Source: Branchipolynoe longqiensis (taxonomy: Eukaryota > Annelida > Polychaeta > Phyllodocida > Polynoidae). Taken from it: a stretch of 64,000 nt of DNA. Made by a program: the position numbers and the translations under genes. The notes below the pieces were generated by a model, which saw only the letters and a program-made list of their open reading frames with translations, did no database searches and had not been told where the DNA came from. Shown here in pieces: positions 46,952 through 58,108 of the stretch (the first letter of the stretch is position 1; each line of letters opens with the position of its first letter). The stretch is from assembly GCA_030323885.1 (NCBI GenBank), contig CM059186.1:167521417-167585416 (forward strand), given 5' to 3'.

Positions 46952-47862
46952 TTGTTCAGCAACCCGGTCAGCAGCTTCCCCGAAGAACTGGTCGGTTTCC
47001 AAGGCGAATGTGGCATGCAGCCTGCTGACCTCACCCTCCTCAAAGAGATAGTACAGACCAGTGGACGAGGCTTTGGTGCAGATGTCATATTCCTTGACCT
47101 CGAGAAGGCCTTCATGCTGGTTGACCAGAACATTGGCCTTGCCTCCATCGTTGAGCTGGGAGTCACCGGGAACCTTCTGGTATTCGTGAAGAACTACCTA
47201 CGTGACAGGCAAGCCAGTGTCTACCTCCAGGGCAGCACCTCTCAAGTCAACCATCTAAAAAATGGCATTCCTCAGGAAGCTGTCCTCAGCCCCTTCCTCT
47301 TCAATGCTCTAGTTGCCGCCCTCATAAGCCAACTGAAAACAGGCATTACTGAGCACCACCTCAAACATGTCAAGATACTATGATATGCAGATGACATTGC
47401 TGTAGTCTGCTGACACACCAGGGATGTGCCCTTCCTCACGGTGGATGTCTTGCTCCTACTTAGCGACATCTGCCATGATCTGGGGCTCAAAATATCCTCA
47501 AACAAAACCAAAGCCATGATGATGTTCACTGAGAGCCTCCCCACCCTATCGGCCACTCCTTGTCCAAACTCAAAGCCACTTGCACTAGAGCCAGCAAAGC
47601 CCTATGGGAGGCCTCCCTCCACTGTGACACAGTCAGGAAGCCATACACTATCAGTTGGGCCTGGCACAAAAATGTTAGGGATCACCTTCCATTCCAGGAA
47701 TACCTCTCTGCTTCAGTGCAAGAGGGGGTCACGAACTTCAGGACTGGATACAGGTGGTTCATCAACACCCCTGTATTGCAACAATCTCCCTATGGTGACC
47801 AAATCTTAAACGTCGGCCACATCCTGAGACATCCTGCAAGGTCCCAGCAGGTAGCCCCATGA
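46952..47862 (+). pseudogene. non-LTR reverse transcriptase fragment, with stops and a frameshift
   Basis: The open frame from 46,952 reads FLDLEKAFMLV (the first palm block, normally FLDLEKAFD: the Asp is replaced by Met), NYLRDRQ, NGIPQEAVLSPFLFNAL (normally NGIPQG) and then a TGA just before YADDIAVVC at 47,384-47,410. A second TGA follows directly. The frame then continues VDVLLLLSD..HDLGLKISSNKTKAMM to about 47,555, after which coding likeness passes to another frame (RASKALWEASLHCDTVR). The start is arbitrary since the 5' part is missing. YADD identifies a reverse transcriptase. The LINE clade is undetermined (I/Jockey/RTE-like possibilities). It is inactive as written. Confidence 0.82.
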
Positions 47863-47919
47863 GGCCCCATCAGGGGCCTCATGGGGCTACCCCATCAGGG
47901 GCCTCATGGGGCTACCTGC
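47848..47919. repeat. perfect 22-bp inverted repeat (hairpin)
   Basis: GCAGGTAGCCCCATGAGGCC at 47,848 pairs with GGGGCCTCATGGGGCTACCT ending at 47,919. A partial middle copy (47,873-47,890) allows alternative pairing. It overlaps the end of the RT frame. Confidence 0.92.
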
Positions 47920-48775
47920 TACCCACCACCCCTGTCTCGGGGCTACCCACCCACCACCCCTGGCTCACACCCTGCCAGGGCTCAGCACACCACATCCCCA
48001 GGCTGACAGCGCCATGAGGTCCCGATCACAACAACAATAACAAAAAAACAGACATAAAAAAACCACAACCCACTAAAACCCACCCACACTGAGAGCTCCA
48101 TGAAGTCCTGGACACTGCACCCACACCGGGAGCCCTGTGTAGTCCTGGATACATCTGGTGTCACAGCCTCGACCCACATGCCCACAACGTCAGTTCCCAC
48201 TTCAATCACCGATGGAGTGGGTGCTGGGGCCATGGACACTAAAAACATCACACTCACCAACCACACCCTGGTCCAGGAGGCTGCTGGACCTGGATCGCCC
48301 ACCCTGCAACAGGGGCCTGGAGGACCAACATGCTGCCCATGGCCCTGTTGCTGACAACACCGGTTCCCCCTTCGATCACCGTTGACGGAGGTACAGAACC
48401 TTGGGCCCCAAGAACGTGTTGCCACTACCAGGCCACCACTGCACCATGCCACCACAGCACTGATGCCACAAAAAAAAATGGGGACCCCTCTGCCATCCCA
48501 CAGAAGAAGATGAAGAAGAATGGAGAGAAAAAAGAAACACATAAAAACTACCAAAGACGGTCGTTTTAATGGTGGCATATATTCAATGCTGCAGTTCTGC
48601 AGCCAGTGACTCCTAGGTGATGAACTCCCCACAAATGCAAATATTATCGGACTGCGTAGCCTGTGTGGCGGCAGCAGGTTTCCTCCAATATGGCCATATG
48701 TTTGACGTCCAATAACCAATGATAAAATTCAATGTGCTCGAGAGGCGTCCTTAAACAAAACAAACGTTCCTTTAT

Positions 48776-48787
48776 TTGGTGTATCCA
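48776..48787. repeat. target-site duplication, right copy
   Basis: TTGGTGTATCCA, same as 46,726-46,737. Confidence 0.85.
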
Positions 48788-49330
48788 TGGAGGCCGGGGT
48801 CGGAGAAGTCGCTGTCCACTGCCACCGAGCGGCAGGAAACTGAACGACTGTAGATCCCGATAGGGCGTCTCAAAGATCGCCCGCTGCTTTGATCCCGTGA
48901 TCACTCAGGGGCTAACCATCAAAGTGAGCCGTTCATATAAGAAACTACCCCTAAGTACTAAGACAGGGTCCGGCTACGTGTGTGAAAAGAACTCTTCTAT
49001 AACTCCCGGGGTTCGCTCAAAGGGCCGGACTTTAAAGAGCCAGCTCACGTGGTGTGAGGGTGAGCATCCTCGGCAGGTTAGAGCCGCCCAGCCGGCATGT
49101 CACGTGACATGTGACGGGTGGGCTGATTGGACGGAGCGGCGCTGGGAGACTGTCGTAATGATCAGCAGGCGGCACATGGCTGTCGGGAGGCCCGGTGCAT
49201 GTGGAGGATGGGGACCGGCTGGGGACCGGGAAGCCAGGCAGGAATATGGGGAGAGTGGTGACCGGGAAGCAAGGCGGACCTGGGGACCTGGAAGGGTTAT
49301 GTGGGGAGAGTACGGTTACAAGGAGGTCCG
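48788..49330. other. low-copy sequence, no gene supported
   Basis: A 146-codon plus frame runs from 48,897 to 49,337 and has no recognisable domain. Its end runs into the following repeat. Confidence 0.5.
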
Positions 49331-50275
49331 TATGTAGTGGAGGCTGGTGACCGCGGGGCTCACCTGTAGGAGATGATGGGGACTGGAAGACCAGGATGTA
49401 GGGTAGGCTGGGGACTAGGAGACCCGTATGTAGTGGAGGCTGGGGACTATGAGACCTGTAGGTAGGAGAGGCTGGGGAATATGAGACCCGTCTGTAGGGG
49501 AGGCTGGGGACTGAAATACCAGGATGTAAGGGAGGCTGGGCACTGGAAGACCAGGATGTAGGGTAGGGTGGGGACTAGGAGACCCGTCTGTAGGGGAGGC
49601 TGGGGACCATGAGACCCGTATGTAGGGGAGGCTGTGGTCTAGGAGACCCATATGCAGGGGAGGCTGGGGACTAGGAGACCCTTCTGTAGGGGAGGCTGGG
49701 GACTATGAGATCTGTATGTAGGGGAGGCTGGGGACCAGGAGACCTGTATGTAAGGGAGGCTGGGCACTAGGAGATCTGTATGTATGGGAGGATGTGGTCT
49801 AGGAGACCCGTATGCAGGGGCGGCTGGGGACTAGGAGACCTGTATGTAAGGGAGGCTGGGGACTATGAAACCCGTATGTAGGGGAGGCTGGGGACTAGGA
49901 GACCCGTATGTAAGGGAGGCTGGGTACTATGAAACCCGTATGTAGGGGAGGCTGGGGACTAGGAGACCCGTATGTATGGGAGGCTGGGGACTATGAGACC
50001 CGTATGTAGGGGAGGATGGGGACTATGAGACCCGTATATAGGGGAGGCTGTGGTCTAGGAGACCCATGTGCAGGGGAGGCTGGGGATTATCAGACCCGTC
50101 TGTAGGGGAGGCTGGGGACTAGGAGATCTGTCTGTAGGGGAGGCTGGGGACTAGGAGACCCGTATGTAGGGGCGGATGGGGACCATGATGCCCGGATGTA
50201 GAGGGAGGCTGGGGACTAGGAGGCCCTGATGTAGGAGAGGATGGGGACCAGGAGGCCCGGATATAAAGGGAGGCT
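49331..50275. repeat. 33-bp tandem repeat, about 28 copies
   Basis: The unit is AGGAGACCCGTATGTAGGGG followed by AGGCTGGGGACTA. GGCTGGGGAC-type anchors fall 32-33 bp apart. The copies at the left are looser. Confidence 0.9.
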
Positions 50276-50500
50276 GACCACGGTCACGTCACAGATCGAT
50301 GCGCGTGTCACAGTGCCGCCTAGCGGGAGTCAGGTGCACTGGGAGTGTTGACTGGGAGCTGCCTGGTACCTCGGCTAACTGCTCTTTCCGGTTCGACCTG
50401 ACATGACCGGAAGTGGGATGTAATTAGAACGCCGTATACTCGTTAAGCCGGGCCCCTCTAGCTGCCGGGGTGTCAGCGACACGCTGGTTTATATTCACGT
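50276..50500. other. low-copy spacer
   Basis: No recognisable feature. Confidence 0.5.
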
Positions 50501-51165
50501 AATGCACTACACACCACTATAATGCACTACACAGCACCATCATGCATTACACAACACCATACTGCATTACACAACACCATAATGCACTACACAACACATT
50601 AATGCACTACACAACACAATATTGCACTACACAACACAATAACGCACTACACAACACCATATTGCACTACACACCACCAGTATGCACTACACCACACATG
50701 AATGCACTACACAACACAATAATGCACTACACAACACCATAATGCACTACACCGCACCATAATGCACTACACACCACACTAATGCACTACACAATAGAAC
50801 AATGCACCACACAACACCATAATGCACTACATACCACCATAATGCACTACAACACACCCTAATACACTACACAACGCCATAATGCACTACACATCACCAT
50901 AATGCAGTATACAACACCATAATGCACTACTCACCACACTAAACAACACCATCCAGCACTACACAACACCATAATCCACTACACACCACCATCCTCCACT
51001 ACATATCACAATAATGCACTACACACCACCATAATGCACTACATACCACCATACTGCACTACACCACACCATAATACACTACACAACACCAGAATGCACT
51101 ACACAACACCATAATTCACTACACACCACCAGAATGCACTACATAACACCATAATGCACTACACA
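50501..51165. repeat. 20-bp tandem repeat ATAATGCACTACACAACACC
   Basis: About 33 copies with small changes (ACACCACC, ACAACACA). Confidence 0.93.
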
Positions 51166-51289
51166 ACTCTTCTAGCGATCCAGCAATGCTATTGGAGTCT
51201 CCCCCATGCCGTACTGATCCTGAGGGGAGTGTCAGGCCAGGAAGTTGCAGCAATGTGGCACTAGCAGGAGGCAGTGGGCCTGACCACTA

Positions 51290-51590
51290 GAAGACTGGTA
51301 CAGTGTCAGTTATGGTGGAGTAACCAGTAGAAGACTGGTAGAGTGTCAGTTATGGTGGAGTAACCAGTAGAAGACTGGTAGAGTGTCAGTTATGGTGGAG
51401 TAACCAGTAGAAGACTGGTAGAGTGTCAGTTATGGTGGAGTAACCAGCAGAATACTGGTAGAGTGTCAGGTATGGTGGAGTAACCAGTAGAAGACTTGTA
51501 GAGTGTCAGGTATGGTGGAGTAACCAGCAGAAGACTGGTAGAGTGTCAGGTATGGTGGAGTAACCAGCAGAAGACTGGTGAAGTGTCAGA
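51290..51590. repeat. 40-bp tandem repeat, seven to eight copies
   Basis: The unit contains GGTAGAGTGTCAGTTATGGT and GGAGTAACCAGTAGAAGACT. Four adjacent units are almost identical. Confidence 0.95.
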
Positions 51591-51594
51591 TACT

Positions 51595-51711
51595 ACCAGG
51601 TTAGGTAGCGCCAAGTATAAATGTTATAAGTAATTGGTTTGAATCGGCTGGGATTCGGACTCCTGACCTTCAGCACGAGAGGCCTTCACTCTACAGATTC
51701 GGCCACCGCTT
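51595..51711 (-). mobile_element. SINE-A head fragment
   Basis: CAGGTTAGGTAGCGCCAAGT through GGTTTGAATCGGCTGGGATT and a GATTCGGCCACCGC end. It starts exactly where the 40-bp array stops (AAGTGTCAGATACTACCAGG), so the array may have formed at the SINE break. Confidence 0.82.
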
Positions 51712-52235
51712 GTGCAATGAAAGTATGTTATATGCTACATACAATAACCACATTTGGTATTCACCGTGGGTTATTTGGAGTTTTCCTATTGCATAATCTG
51801 TATCATATTCCTTATTCTTCAGGCGATACTCGACATCGTACAAAATGTAGAATCTATAATCATATATGCCATATATCCAAGCTAGAAATGCTACACAATA
51901 CCATGTGCCATATGCGGTAGACCATATATAACATGCTACATGGTGTATCTGATATATCATATGTGATGTGCAATATAGCATGATAGCTATGACACATAAT
52001 GCAGCACGGTGCTATACGAGGCAATCGCCCGCCCCATGCTACGCACTGAGGCGTGTAATTTGGATCGTGGAAGTGGTCTGTCCGGAAGCTGACCCCGTGA
52101 CCCCGTGACCCCGTGACCCAGTCTGTTCCGTGACCCCGCTTCTCCCGGTCCGATACAACCTGCTCGCCGCCCCATCCTGCTCGTAGCTGCTCCGTACTCA
52201 CACCAGGGGGCGCTGGGTGTCACGAGCCGCTGCCA
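51712..52235. other. low-copy sequence, no gene seen
   Basis: AT-rich to about 52,010, then GC-rich with a GACCCCGT repeat at about 52,090-52,120. Open frames have no recognisable domain. Confidence 0.5.
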
Positions 52236-52590
52236 AACCCATCCCCACACCCATAATCCCCGCCCCCCAACACACGCCCACTCCCACACCCACTCCCACT
52301 CCCACTCACACACCCAGACCAGTTCGCAATCATCGTGAACAGCTCTGGACTGCGCTCCCATCACCCTCCCCCCTTCCACCACCACACAAACACCGACACA
52401 CCTACACCCACAAAGAACAGCTCACTAGAGCTCACACTGTGCCCCCAAAGGCCTACTGCACCCAGCAACGCACCCACCCACATACTGATCCACCCACTTC
52501 CACACACACCAACGCACCCTCCTCAACTGAGTGCATCATACACAGTGCCCCCCCCCCCCCCCCACTACAGCCCCCCCCCCCCCCCTCACA
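52236..52590. repeat. C-rich low-complexity region with poly-C runs
   Basis: (CCCACT)n-like stretch at 52,275-52,318 and poly-C runs at about 52,546-52,563 and 52,570-52,583. Confidence 0.75.
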
Positions 52591-52900
52591 CATCATGACC
52601 TGTTCGGCACATCCTATACAACAACACCCACCCAGCCACTTCCACACACAGACACACTGCCCAAGCTGCCACCTGTTCAAAGCTCCCTCCTGCCGCCCAT
52701 TTCCAGCCCCCTCCTCCACCCACGTCCACAAAGCGCCCTCTTGTTCAGGGTGGAGGAGGCTGGAGATACTGCATCCTCCTTGTGCTGGGGCGAAGTCACG
52801 CTTGAACGGGCAGCGCGTGCTGGAGGAAGCGTAACTGATTACGTCACCTTCAACATGGCGGACACGGGTGTTGAGGAGTGAGGCTGAGTACATTACAACA
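52591..52900. other. low-copy sequence
   Basis: CCCTCCT-like pieces and a 205-codon plus frame that starts in the simple repeat; not a gene I can support. Confidence 0.45.
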
Positions 52901-53180
52901 CTAGAATTTGTTTCATGGTGATGTTTCTGGCTTAGTCCTTATCAGGGTGCATTGTTCTCACGAGGGTGTTTTTGTTTCATGGGGGTGATTTTGTTTTGTA
53001 ATAGTTCATTTTTATGAGGGTTAATTTGTTTAATGAGGGTGTTTTTCTTCTTGATGGGAGTAGGTTTTCTTTGTAATAATTTAGTTTTATGAGGGCGCTT
53101 TTGTTTCATGAGCATGATTTTCTTTCAAGAGCGTGTACTTGCTTCATGAGGGACTTGTTTCTTGAGAGTGAACTATTTAT
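52901..53180. repeat. degenerate T-rich repeat, about 33 bp
   Basis: TTTTGTTTCATGAGGGTG-like units (for example 52,970-53,060), with loose spacing. Confidence 0.7.
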
Positions 53181-53509
53181 TTCTCTGGAAAGCGTCAATA
53201 TGTACTTAGACCAGACGATACTTCATAGGGTTGACTTCCATAACACTGCCACCAATCAAAAGTTACCAATGTACGGCTTCTGTTGTCACTCATCACATTC
53301 TCATCGCCTAGTTAATTCATCATCCAAACAACTGCTCCTATCTGAAGAGTACAAGAACAATGATAGAACCCGCATGCGTTAAGTTGGCAGGCACTGTGTG
53401 CAGTCAGCTCATGCAGGGGCATGTCTTCATTATGTAATCAATTGTAATCTATAAATAAGCACCATGACGATCCCAACTAAGTGCACATTGTGACCCCGTA
53501 ATACGCACA
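53181..53509. other. low-copy spacer
   Basis: No recognisable feature. Confidence 0.5.
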
Positions 53510-55864
53510 TAATGACCAGCCCAGGCCCTCCCCATTAACCCTCCCTCTAATCCTCCCCCCTCATACAAACCCTCCCCTTCTACCTCCAGTTAACTCCTGT
53601 CAACCCTCCTCTCTCACCTCCACCCTCCCACTGATGCCTATCCCTCCCCATCCAATTAACACAACCCTCTCCCTCCACTACCACTCCAACCCTCCCCATC
53701 CACTAGTCCTCCCAGGCTCCCCCTCCACTGCCCCTCCTACCCTTCCCCTCCACTGCCAGCCCTCTCCCTCCCTCCTGCCACGGCCGCTCTCCCACAGCCC
53801 TTCCACATACCCCCCCCCCTCACCCACCTCCCTCGCAACTGACCCCTGCCCTACCCCTCCGCTAATCCACTCACATCCTCCCTCTACTACCCTCCCACCA
53901 CGTCCCCCACCATACCCCTCGCCACCGCTCCCGTTCCACTGCCCCCTTCCCACCCCTCCCTACCTCTACCCCCTCCCACCCTCCACTTCTCCACTGCCCC
54001 TCCCCACCACCCTTACTACGCTTCCCCCCCTGCTTCCCTGCTCTCACCACCACCTCACCACTACCCCTCCCACTCTCCACCTTTCCACAGGCCCCTCTCC
54101 ACGCCCTCACTACAAACCCCTCCCACCCTCCCCTTCCACTGCCCATTACCCCACCCCCTACCACCCCTCTCCTACCCTCAACACCTTCCGACCGCCCTTA
54201 CCCGCCACGCCCACTACCCTTCCACCTCCCCTCCACCTCCACTGCTCCCCTCCCATCCGACCTCCACTACGGCCTCCACCCCCTCCCCTTCCACTGCCCC
54301 TCCCACCACCCACTACCCCTACCTCACCACGACCCTTCCACTGCCCCAACCCACCACTCCACTACCCATGCCACTCTCCACCCTCCACTGCCCCGCCCAT
54401 CGCCCTCTCCACTACGCCTCCCACCCTCCCGTCTTTCCACTGTCCCCCATATCTCTCTATACGCCCCCTCCCACCACCCACTACCCCCTCCCACCTCCAC
54501 CTCCACTGCCCCTCCCACCCCTTCCACTCACCCTCCCACCCGCACGCCCTTCCACTGCCCCACCCACCACACCACTACCCACTCCCACCCTCGCCTTTCA
54601 CTGCCCGCTCACGACCCCCCCCCACACACTACCCCTCACCATCCTCCCCTTCCACTGCCCCTCCCTCCACCCAATACCCCTTGCCGCACCCTCCCCTTTA
54701 CCCACTGCCCCTCCCAGCACCCCCGATCACTACGCCCTCCCACCCGCCCCTTCCACTGCCCCTGCCCACCACCCACGTACCCTCCCACCCTCCTCGCCCG
54801 TTACCACTAACCCTCATCACCCCCTCCTACTATTCCCTCACTAGCCTTCCCCAGTTATACTTACACCCTCCCATCCCTCCCATTCCACTGCCGCGACTCT
54901 CACCCCCCCCTCCCAACGTTCCCCCCCACTAACCCCCCATGACCCACCCTCCCACCCTCACCACTTCACTGTCCTATCCATCCCTCCTCCTACCGACCCT
55001 CCCACCCTCCCTGACCCTTCCACCTACCCCTCTCACCCCTTGTACACTTCCCTCTCCCCGCCGCCCTCTGACCCTTCCACTACACCTCTCACCCCCTATT
55101 CACTTCCCCTCCCAACCCTCACCCTTCCACTTACCCCCCTCTCACGCCCCTACACACTGCCCTCCTCAAACCTTCCACCTCTACCACTACCCCCTTCCAC
55201 CTCCTACACTTCCCCTCCCACCCTCCCCTTCCACTTACCCCTCTCACACTACCCCTACACTGCCCCTCCCACCCTCCCCTTCCGCTAACCCCTTCCACCT
55301 CCTACACTTCCCCCTCCCACCTTCCCCTTTCGCGCTACCCCTCTCACCCCTTACACTGCCCCCTCCCACCCTCCCGTTCCACTGCCCCTCCCACCCCTCC
55401 ACTACCCCTCCCACCCTCCACCTCCACTGCCCCTCCCACCCCTTACAGTTCCCCTCCCACCCTCCCCTTGCACTACCCCTCTCACCCCCCTACACTTCCC
55501 CTCCACCCTCCCATTCCACTACACCTCTCACCCCCTACACTGCCCCTCCCACCCTCCCCTTCCGCTACCCCTCTCACCCCCTCCCACTACCCGTCCCACC
55601 CTCCCCCTTCCGCTACCCCTCTCATCCCCTCCACTAACCCCTCCCACCCTCCCCTTCCCCACTACCCCTCTCACCCCCTACACTACCCCTCCCACCCTCC
55701 CCTACACTACACCTCTCCCCCCTTCACTACCCCTCCCACCCTCCCCTTCCACTGCCCATCCCACCACCTACTACCCCTCCCACCCTCCCCTTCCACTACC
55801 CCTCTCACCCCCTACACTACCCTCCCACCTTCCCCTTCCGCTAGCCCTTCCTCCCCCTCGATTA
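53510..55864. repeat. C-rich tandem repeat, about 46-bp period
   Basis: The unit resembles CCCTCCCACCCTCCCCTTCC followed by ACTGCCCCTCCCACCCCCTA. Anchors at 55,414, 55,460, 55,506 and 55,552 are 46 bp apart; elsewhere spacing is 42-51. Proline/serine/threonine-rich open frames to 432 codons are by-products. Confidence 0.88.
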
Positions 55865-55889
55865 CCCCCCCCCCCCCCCCCCCCCCCCC
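55865..55889. repeat. poly-C run of 25
   Basis: Uninterrupted C from 55,865 to about 55,889. Further long C runs lie at about 55,986-56,018. Confidence 0.9.
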
Positions 55890-56555
55890 TTCCTATTTGA
55901 TTTACATTACATGATGTTATATGGTTGCTCTCATACCCTGTGAGGGTTGGACCTCTACCTCCACCCTCCTCCCTTCATGCCCCTCCCCCCCCCCCCCGCC
56001 CCCCCCCCCCCCCCCCCACACTCCGACAACACTCGCCATCCCCCTATATCCCGTCCTACTGAGCCCAGTATTCTCCTCCACCATATCACTCTACTGCACC
56101 CCCTTGCATATTAACCCTTCTCCACCCTTACAAATTAACCCTTATCCACCCCTTTCCTGTCCACATCCACGCCCCGCCCCCCCACCCCCACTCATATAAT
56201 CCACTAGTGGCATACATTGCATTACCGCCAGTTACCACCAGTCTTCACCCACCACACACCTCACTCCTCCATTCTCTCGCTCCATTCACCCTCACACCGA
56301 TCACCTGCTTTCAAACACAGACCGCCCGACAGACAGTTTGGTGTCCAGAAAACAAGGTTATGCTGATGAACACAAAACAACAACACAAACATGACCACAC
56401 AAAAAGCAAACAGTCGGTCAGCGTGTCTTGGCGCAGTGTCGACTGTAGGAGGTCCTCAACACGGACGGAGCAACCCAATCTCGGCAGCACCCGCACGCTG
56501 ACCCATGTTGAGCACATGACGAGCCCATGTACTCATGCGGAGCCCATGTCCTCAA
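55890..56555. other. low-copy sequence with C runs
   Basis: C-rich at the left and then mixed. A plus frame at 56,207-56,632 has no recognisable domain. Confidence 0.5.
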
Positions 56556-57075
56556 AAGGAAACCATGAATATCACATAATGAGGAGTCCATGGGGAGCAC
56601 ATAATGAGAAGCCCATGCAAAGGAGCCCCTGAGGATGAGCCCATGGGGAGCCCATGAGGGGTTTATCAGGGACCATGAGGAGCCCATAAGGATGAGCGAA
56701 TGATGAGGAACCCATGCTAGAAACATGAGGAATCCATGAGGATGAACCCATGGGGAGCCCATGGTGATCCAATGATGATCCAATGAGGATACAATTAGGA
56801 TCCAATGGGGATCCAATGAGGATCCAAGGAGGAACCAATGAGGAGCCAATGAGGAGCTAATGAGGAGCCAATGAGGAGCCAATGAGGAGCCAATGAGGAG
56901 GCAATGAGGAGCAAATGAATAGCAAATGAGGAACCCATGAGGAGGAGCCCATGATGAAGAACCCATCAAGAGGAGCCCATGCGGACGAGCCCATGAGGAG
57001 GAGCCCGTGAGAAGGTACCCTTGTGGAGGAGCCAGTGAGGACCCCATGAGGAGCCCATGAGGAGCCCATGAGGGG
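56556..57075. repeat. 12-bp repeat (CCAATGAGGAGC / CCCATGAGGAGC)
   Basis: A clean run lies at about 56,805-56,910, with looser copies on both sides. Minus frames read LIGSSLAPHW-like cycles because 12 is a multiple of 3. Confidence 0.88.
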
Positions 57076-57955
57076 CGGGTGATTCAGATATGAAATACTC
57101 TCAGAGACAGATTAATAGCGCAACAGATAGCAGCAGTGCTGCTCAAATGGTTCCGGCGTGGTTTTTCTCGCAGTCTTCCCCGCCAACATGAGTAACTGAA
57201 GCCCAATTCGCCGTCTTAGTTTATCAGGCCACGCCTCACAGATGGTCAATACCGAGTGTACTAGAGGCAAATAGGAAGCACCTGGGTTGCCATAGCAACG
57301 CGACTAGAGATAACGCCACCCCTGCCTCACGTTCTCAGCTACACCCGGACGGGGTGCTTAAGGTTCTGTCCTGGAAGGTGAATGGTATCTGGCAGGCTAA
57401 TCAGTTTGACGGTAATTTAATTGTTTGTTGCTTGGAGTTTAGAGGAGGTATGAAGATGTCCTTGGTGGGTCATCCAATGTCATGTATCTAAGATACTTGA
57501 CGCGGCCCCTGGAGGAGATCTATGAGGAACGCCCGCCCTGGGTGTCGTGGTAGGAGTGCATCACCTCCAGGGGATTGGGGGGATAACTGGGGGTGGGAAT
57601 GGGGAAGTGGGGGGGTGGGTCCTGGGGGTAACAGGGGGCGGGTGTGGGGGGGGGGGAGGTTGTAACGGATGACAATTAGAAAGAACATTAAAGCCGCATT
57701 TTTCGAAGAGAGCATCACTGCTTCAAAATCAAAATACTTACATAGTTTTGATCCTATATATATCATTTATATACAACCATTTGGTGCAATCATTATACAT
57801 GCATTACAACATACTACTCCTATACACTCGAAGATGGCTAAGCAAAGCCTATATCTAACATTGCGCTTTGATTGTTTTGTTTTGGTGCAATAGTTGATTA
57901 ACCATGGACAATTTCAATCGCGGAAATTGGTCGTCCTCATTCTATTGCTCATTTT
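57076..57955. other. low-copy sequence, no gene supported
   Basis: Contains an RFX X-box-like site at 57,286-57,299. A G-rich tract lies at about 57,560-57,660. AT-rich after 57,680. Confidence 0.5.
57286..57299. promoter_or_regulatory. RFX X-box-like palindrome
   Basis: GTTGCCATAGCAAC fits the GTNRCC(N0-3)RGYAAC X-box bound by RFX factors, which control ciliary genes in animals. Only one base departs from a perfect palindrome. No gene is seen nearby, so its use is inference. Confidence 0.4.
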
Positions 57956-58108
57956 CCTATCCTAGTAAAGCTGTGTGCCTGGTTATGTGGTAACACTTAT
58001 CAAGTGTCCAAGTCATTGGTTTAATTCGAACAGGCTTCGAACCCGCAGGTGTGAATCCCATGACCTACCAAAATGAGGGACGGATGCTGAACTCATTCGG
58101 CCACAATT
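57956..58108 (-). mobile_element. SINE-A head fragment with extra sequence
   Basis: AAGTCATTGGTTTAATTCGA and CTTCGAACCCGCAGG correspond to the body-head junction and B box. The end CTCATTCGGCCAC is the A-box region. Tail missing. Confidence 0.72.

Larger units (their letters stand above)
46912..48642 (+). mobile_element. retroelement inserted in the SINE
   Basis: About 1.73 kb between the two inner junctions. The first 900 bases encode a broken reverse transcriptase. The middle has a strong hairpin at 47,848-47,919. The last 700 bases (about 47,930-48,640) are low-copy, with A-rich pieces near 48,480-48,550. I could not assign the family. It may be a LINE fragment or a composite. Confidence 0.6.
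46738..48775 (+). mobile_element. molluscan-type SINE split by a 1.7-kb insertion
   Basis: The head (46,738 to about 46,920) has a tRNA-like A box (ATAGCTCAGGCAGTAGAGTG), a B-box-like GGGTCATCGATCC and the internal motif CATATAAAAGATCCCTTGCT. The tail (about 48,643-48,775) has CGGCAGCAGGTTTCCTCC, CATATGTTTGACGTCCAATA and GGCGTCCTTAAACAAAAC. In molluscan SINEs I recognise, these two halves are contiguous. The same 12-bp direct repeat TTGGTGTATCCA flanks the outside of both, so they are one copy. ATTATCGG occurs at both inner junctions (46,904-46,911 and 48,643-48,650), as expected of an insertion. Confidence 0.85.

Noticed and set aside
47982..48719. 245-codon minus-strand frame, hydrophobic at the end, possible membrane protein
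   Set aside because: No family likeness. It crosses the insertion junction into the SINE tail, and plus frames are open in the same place.
53634..55914. Proline-rich frames of up to 432 codons, which could suggest an extracellular protein
   Set aside because: The C-rich repeat excludes most stops; the spacing of units is irregular and shifts frame.
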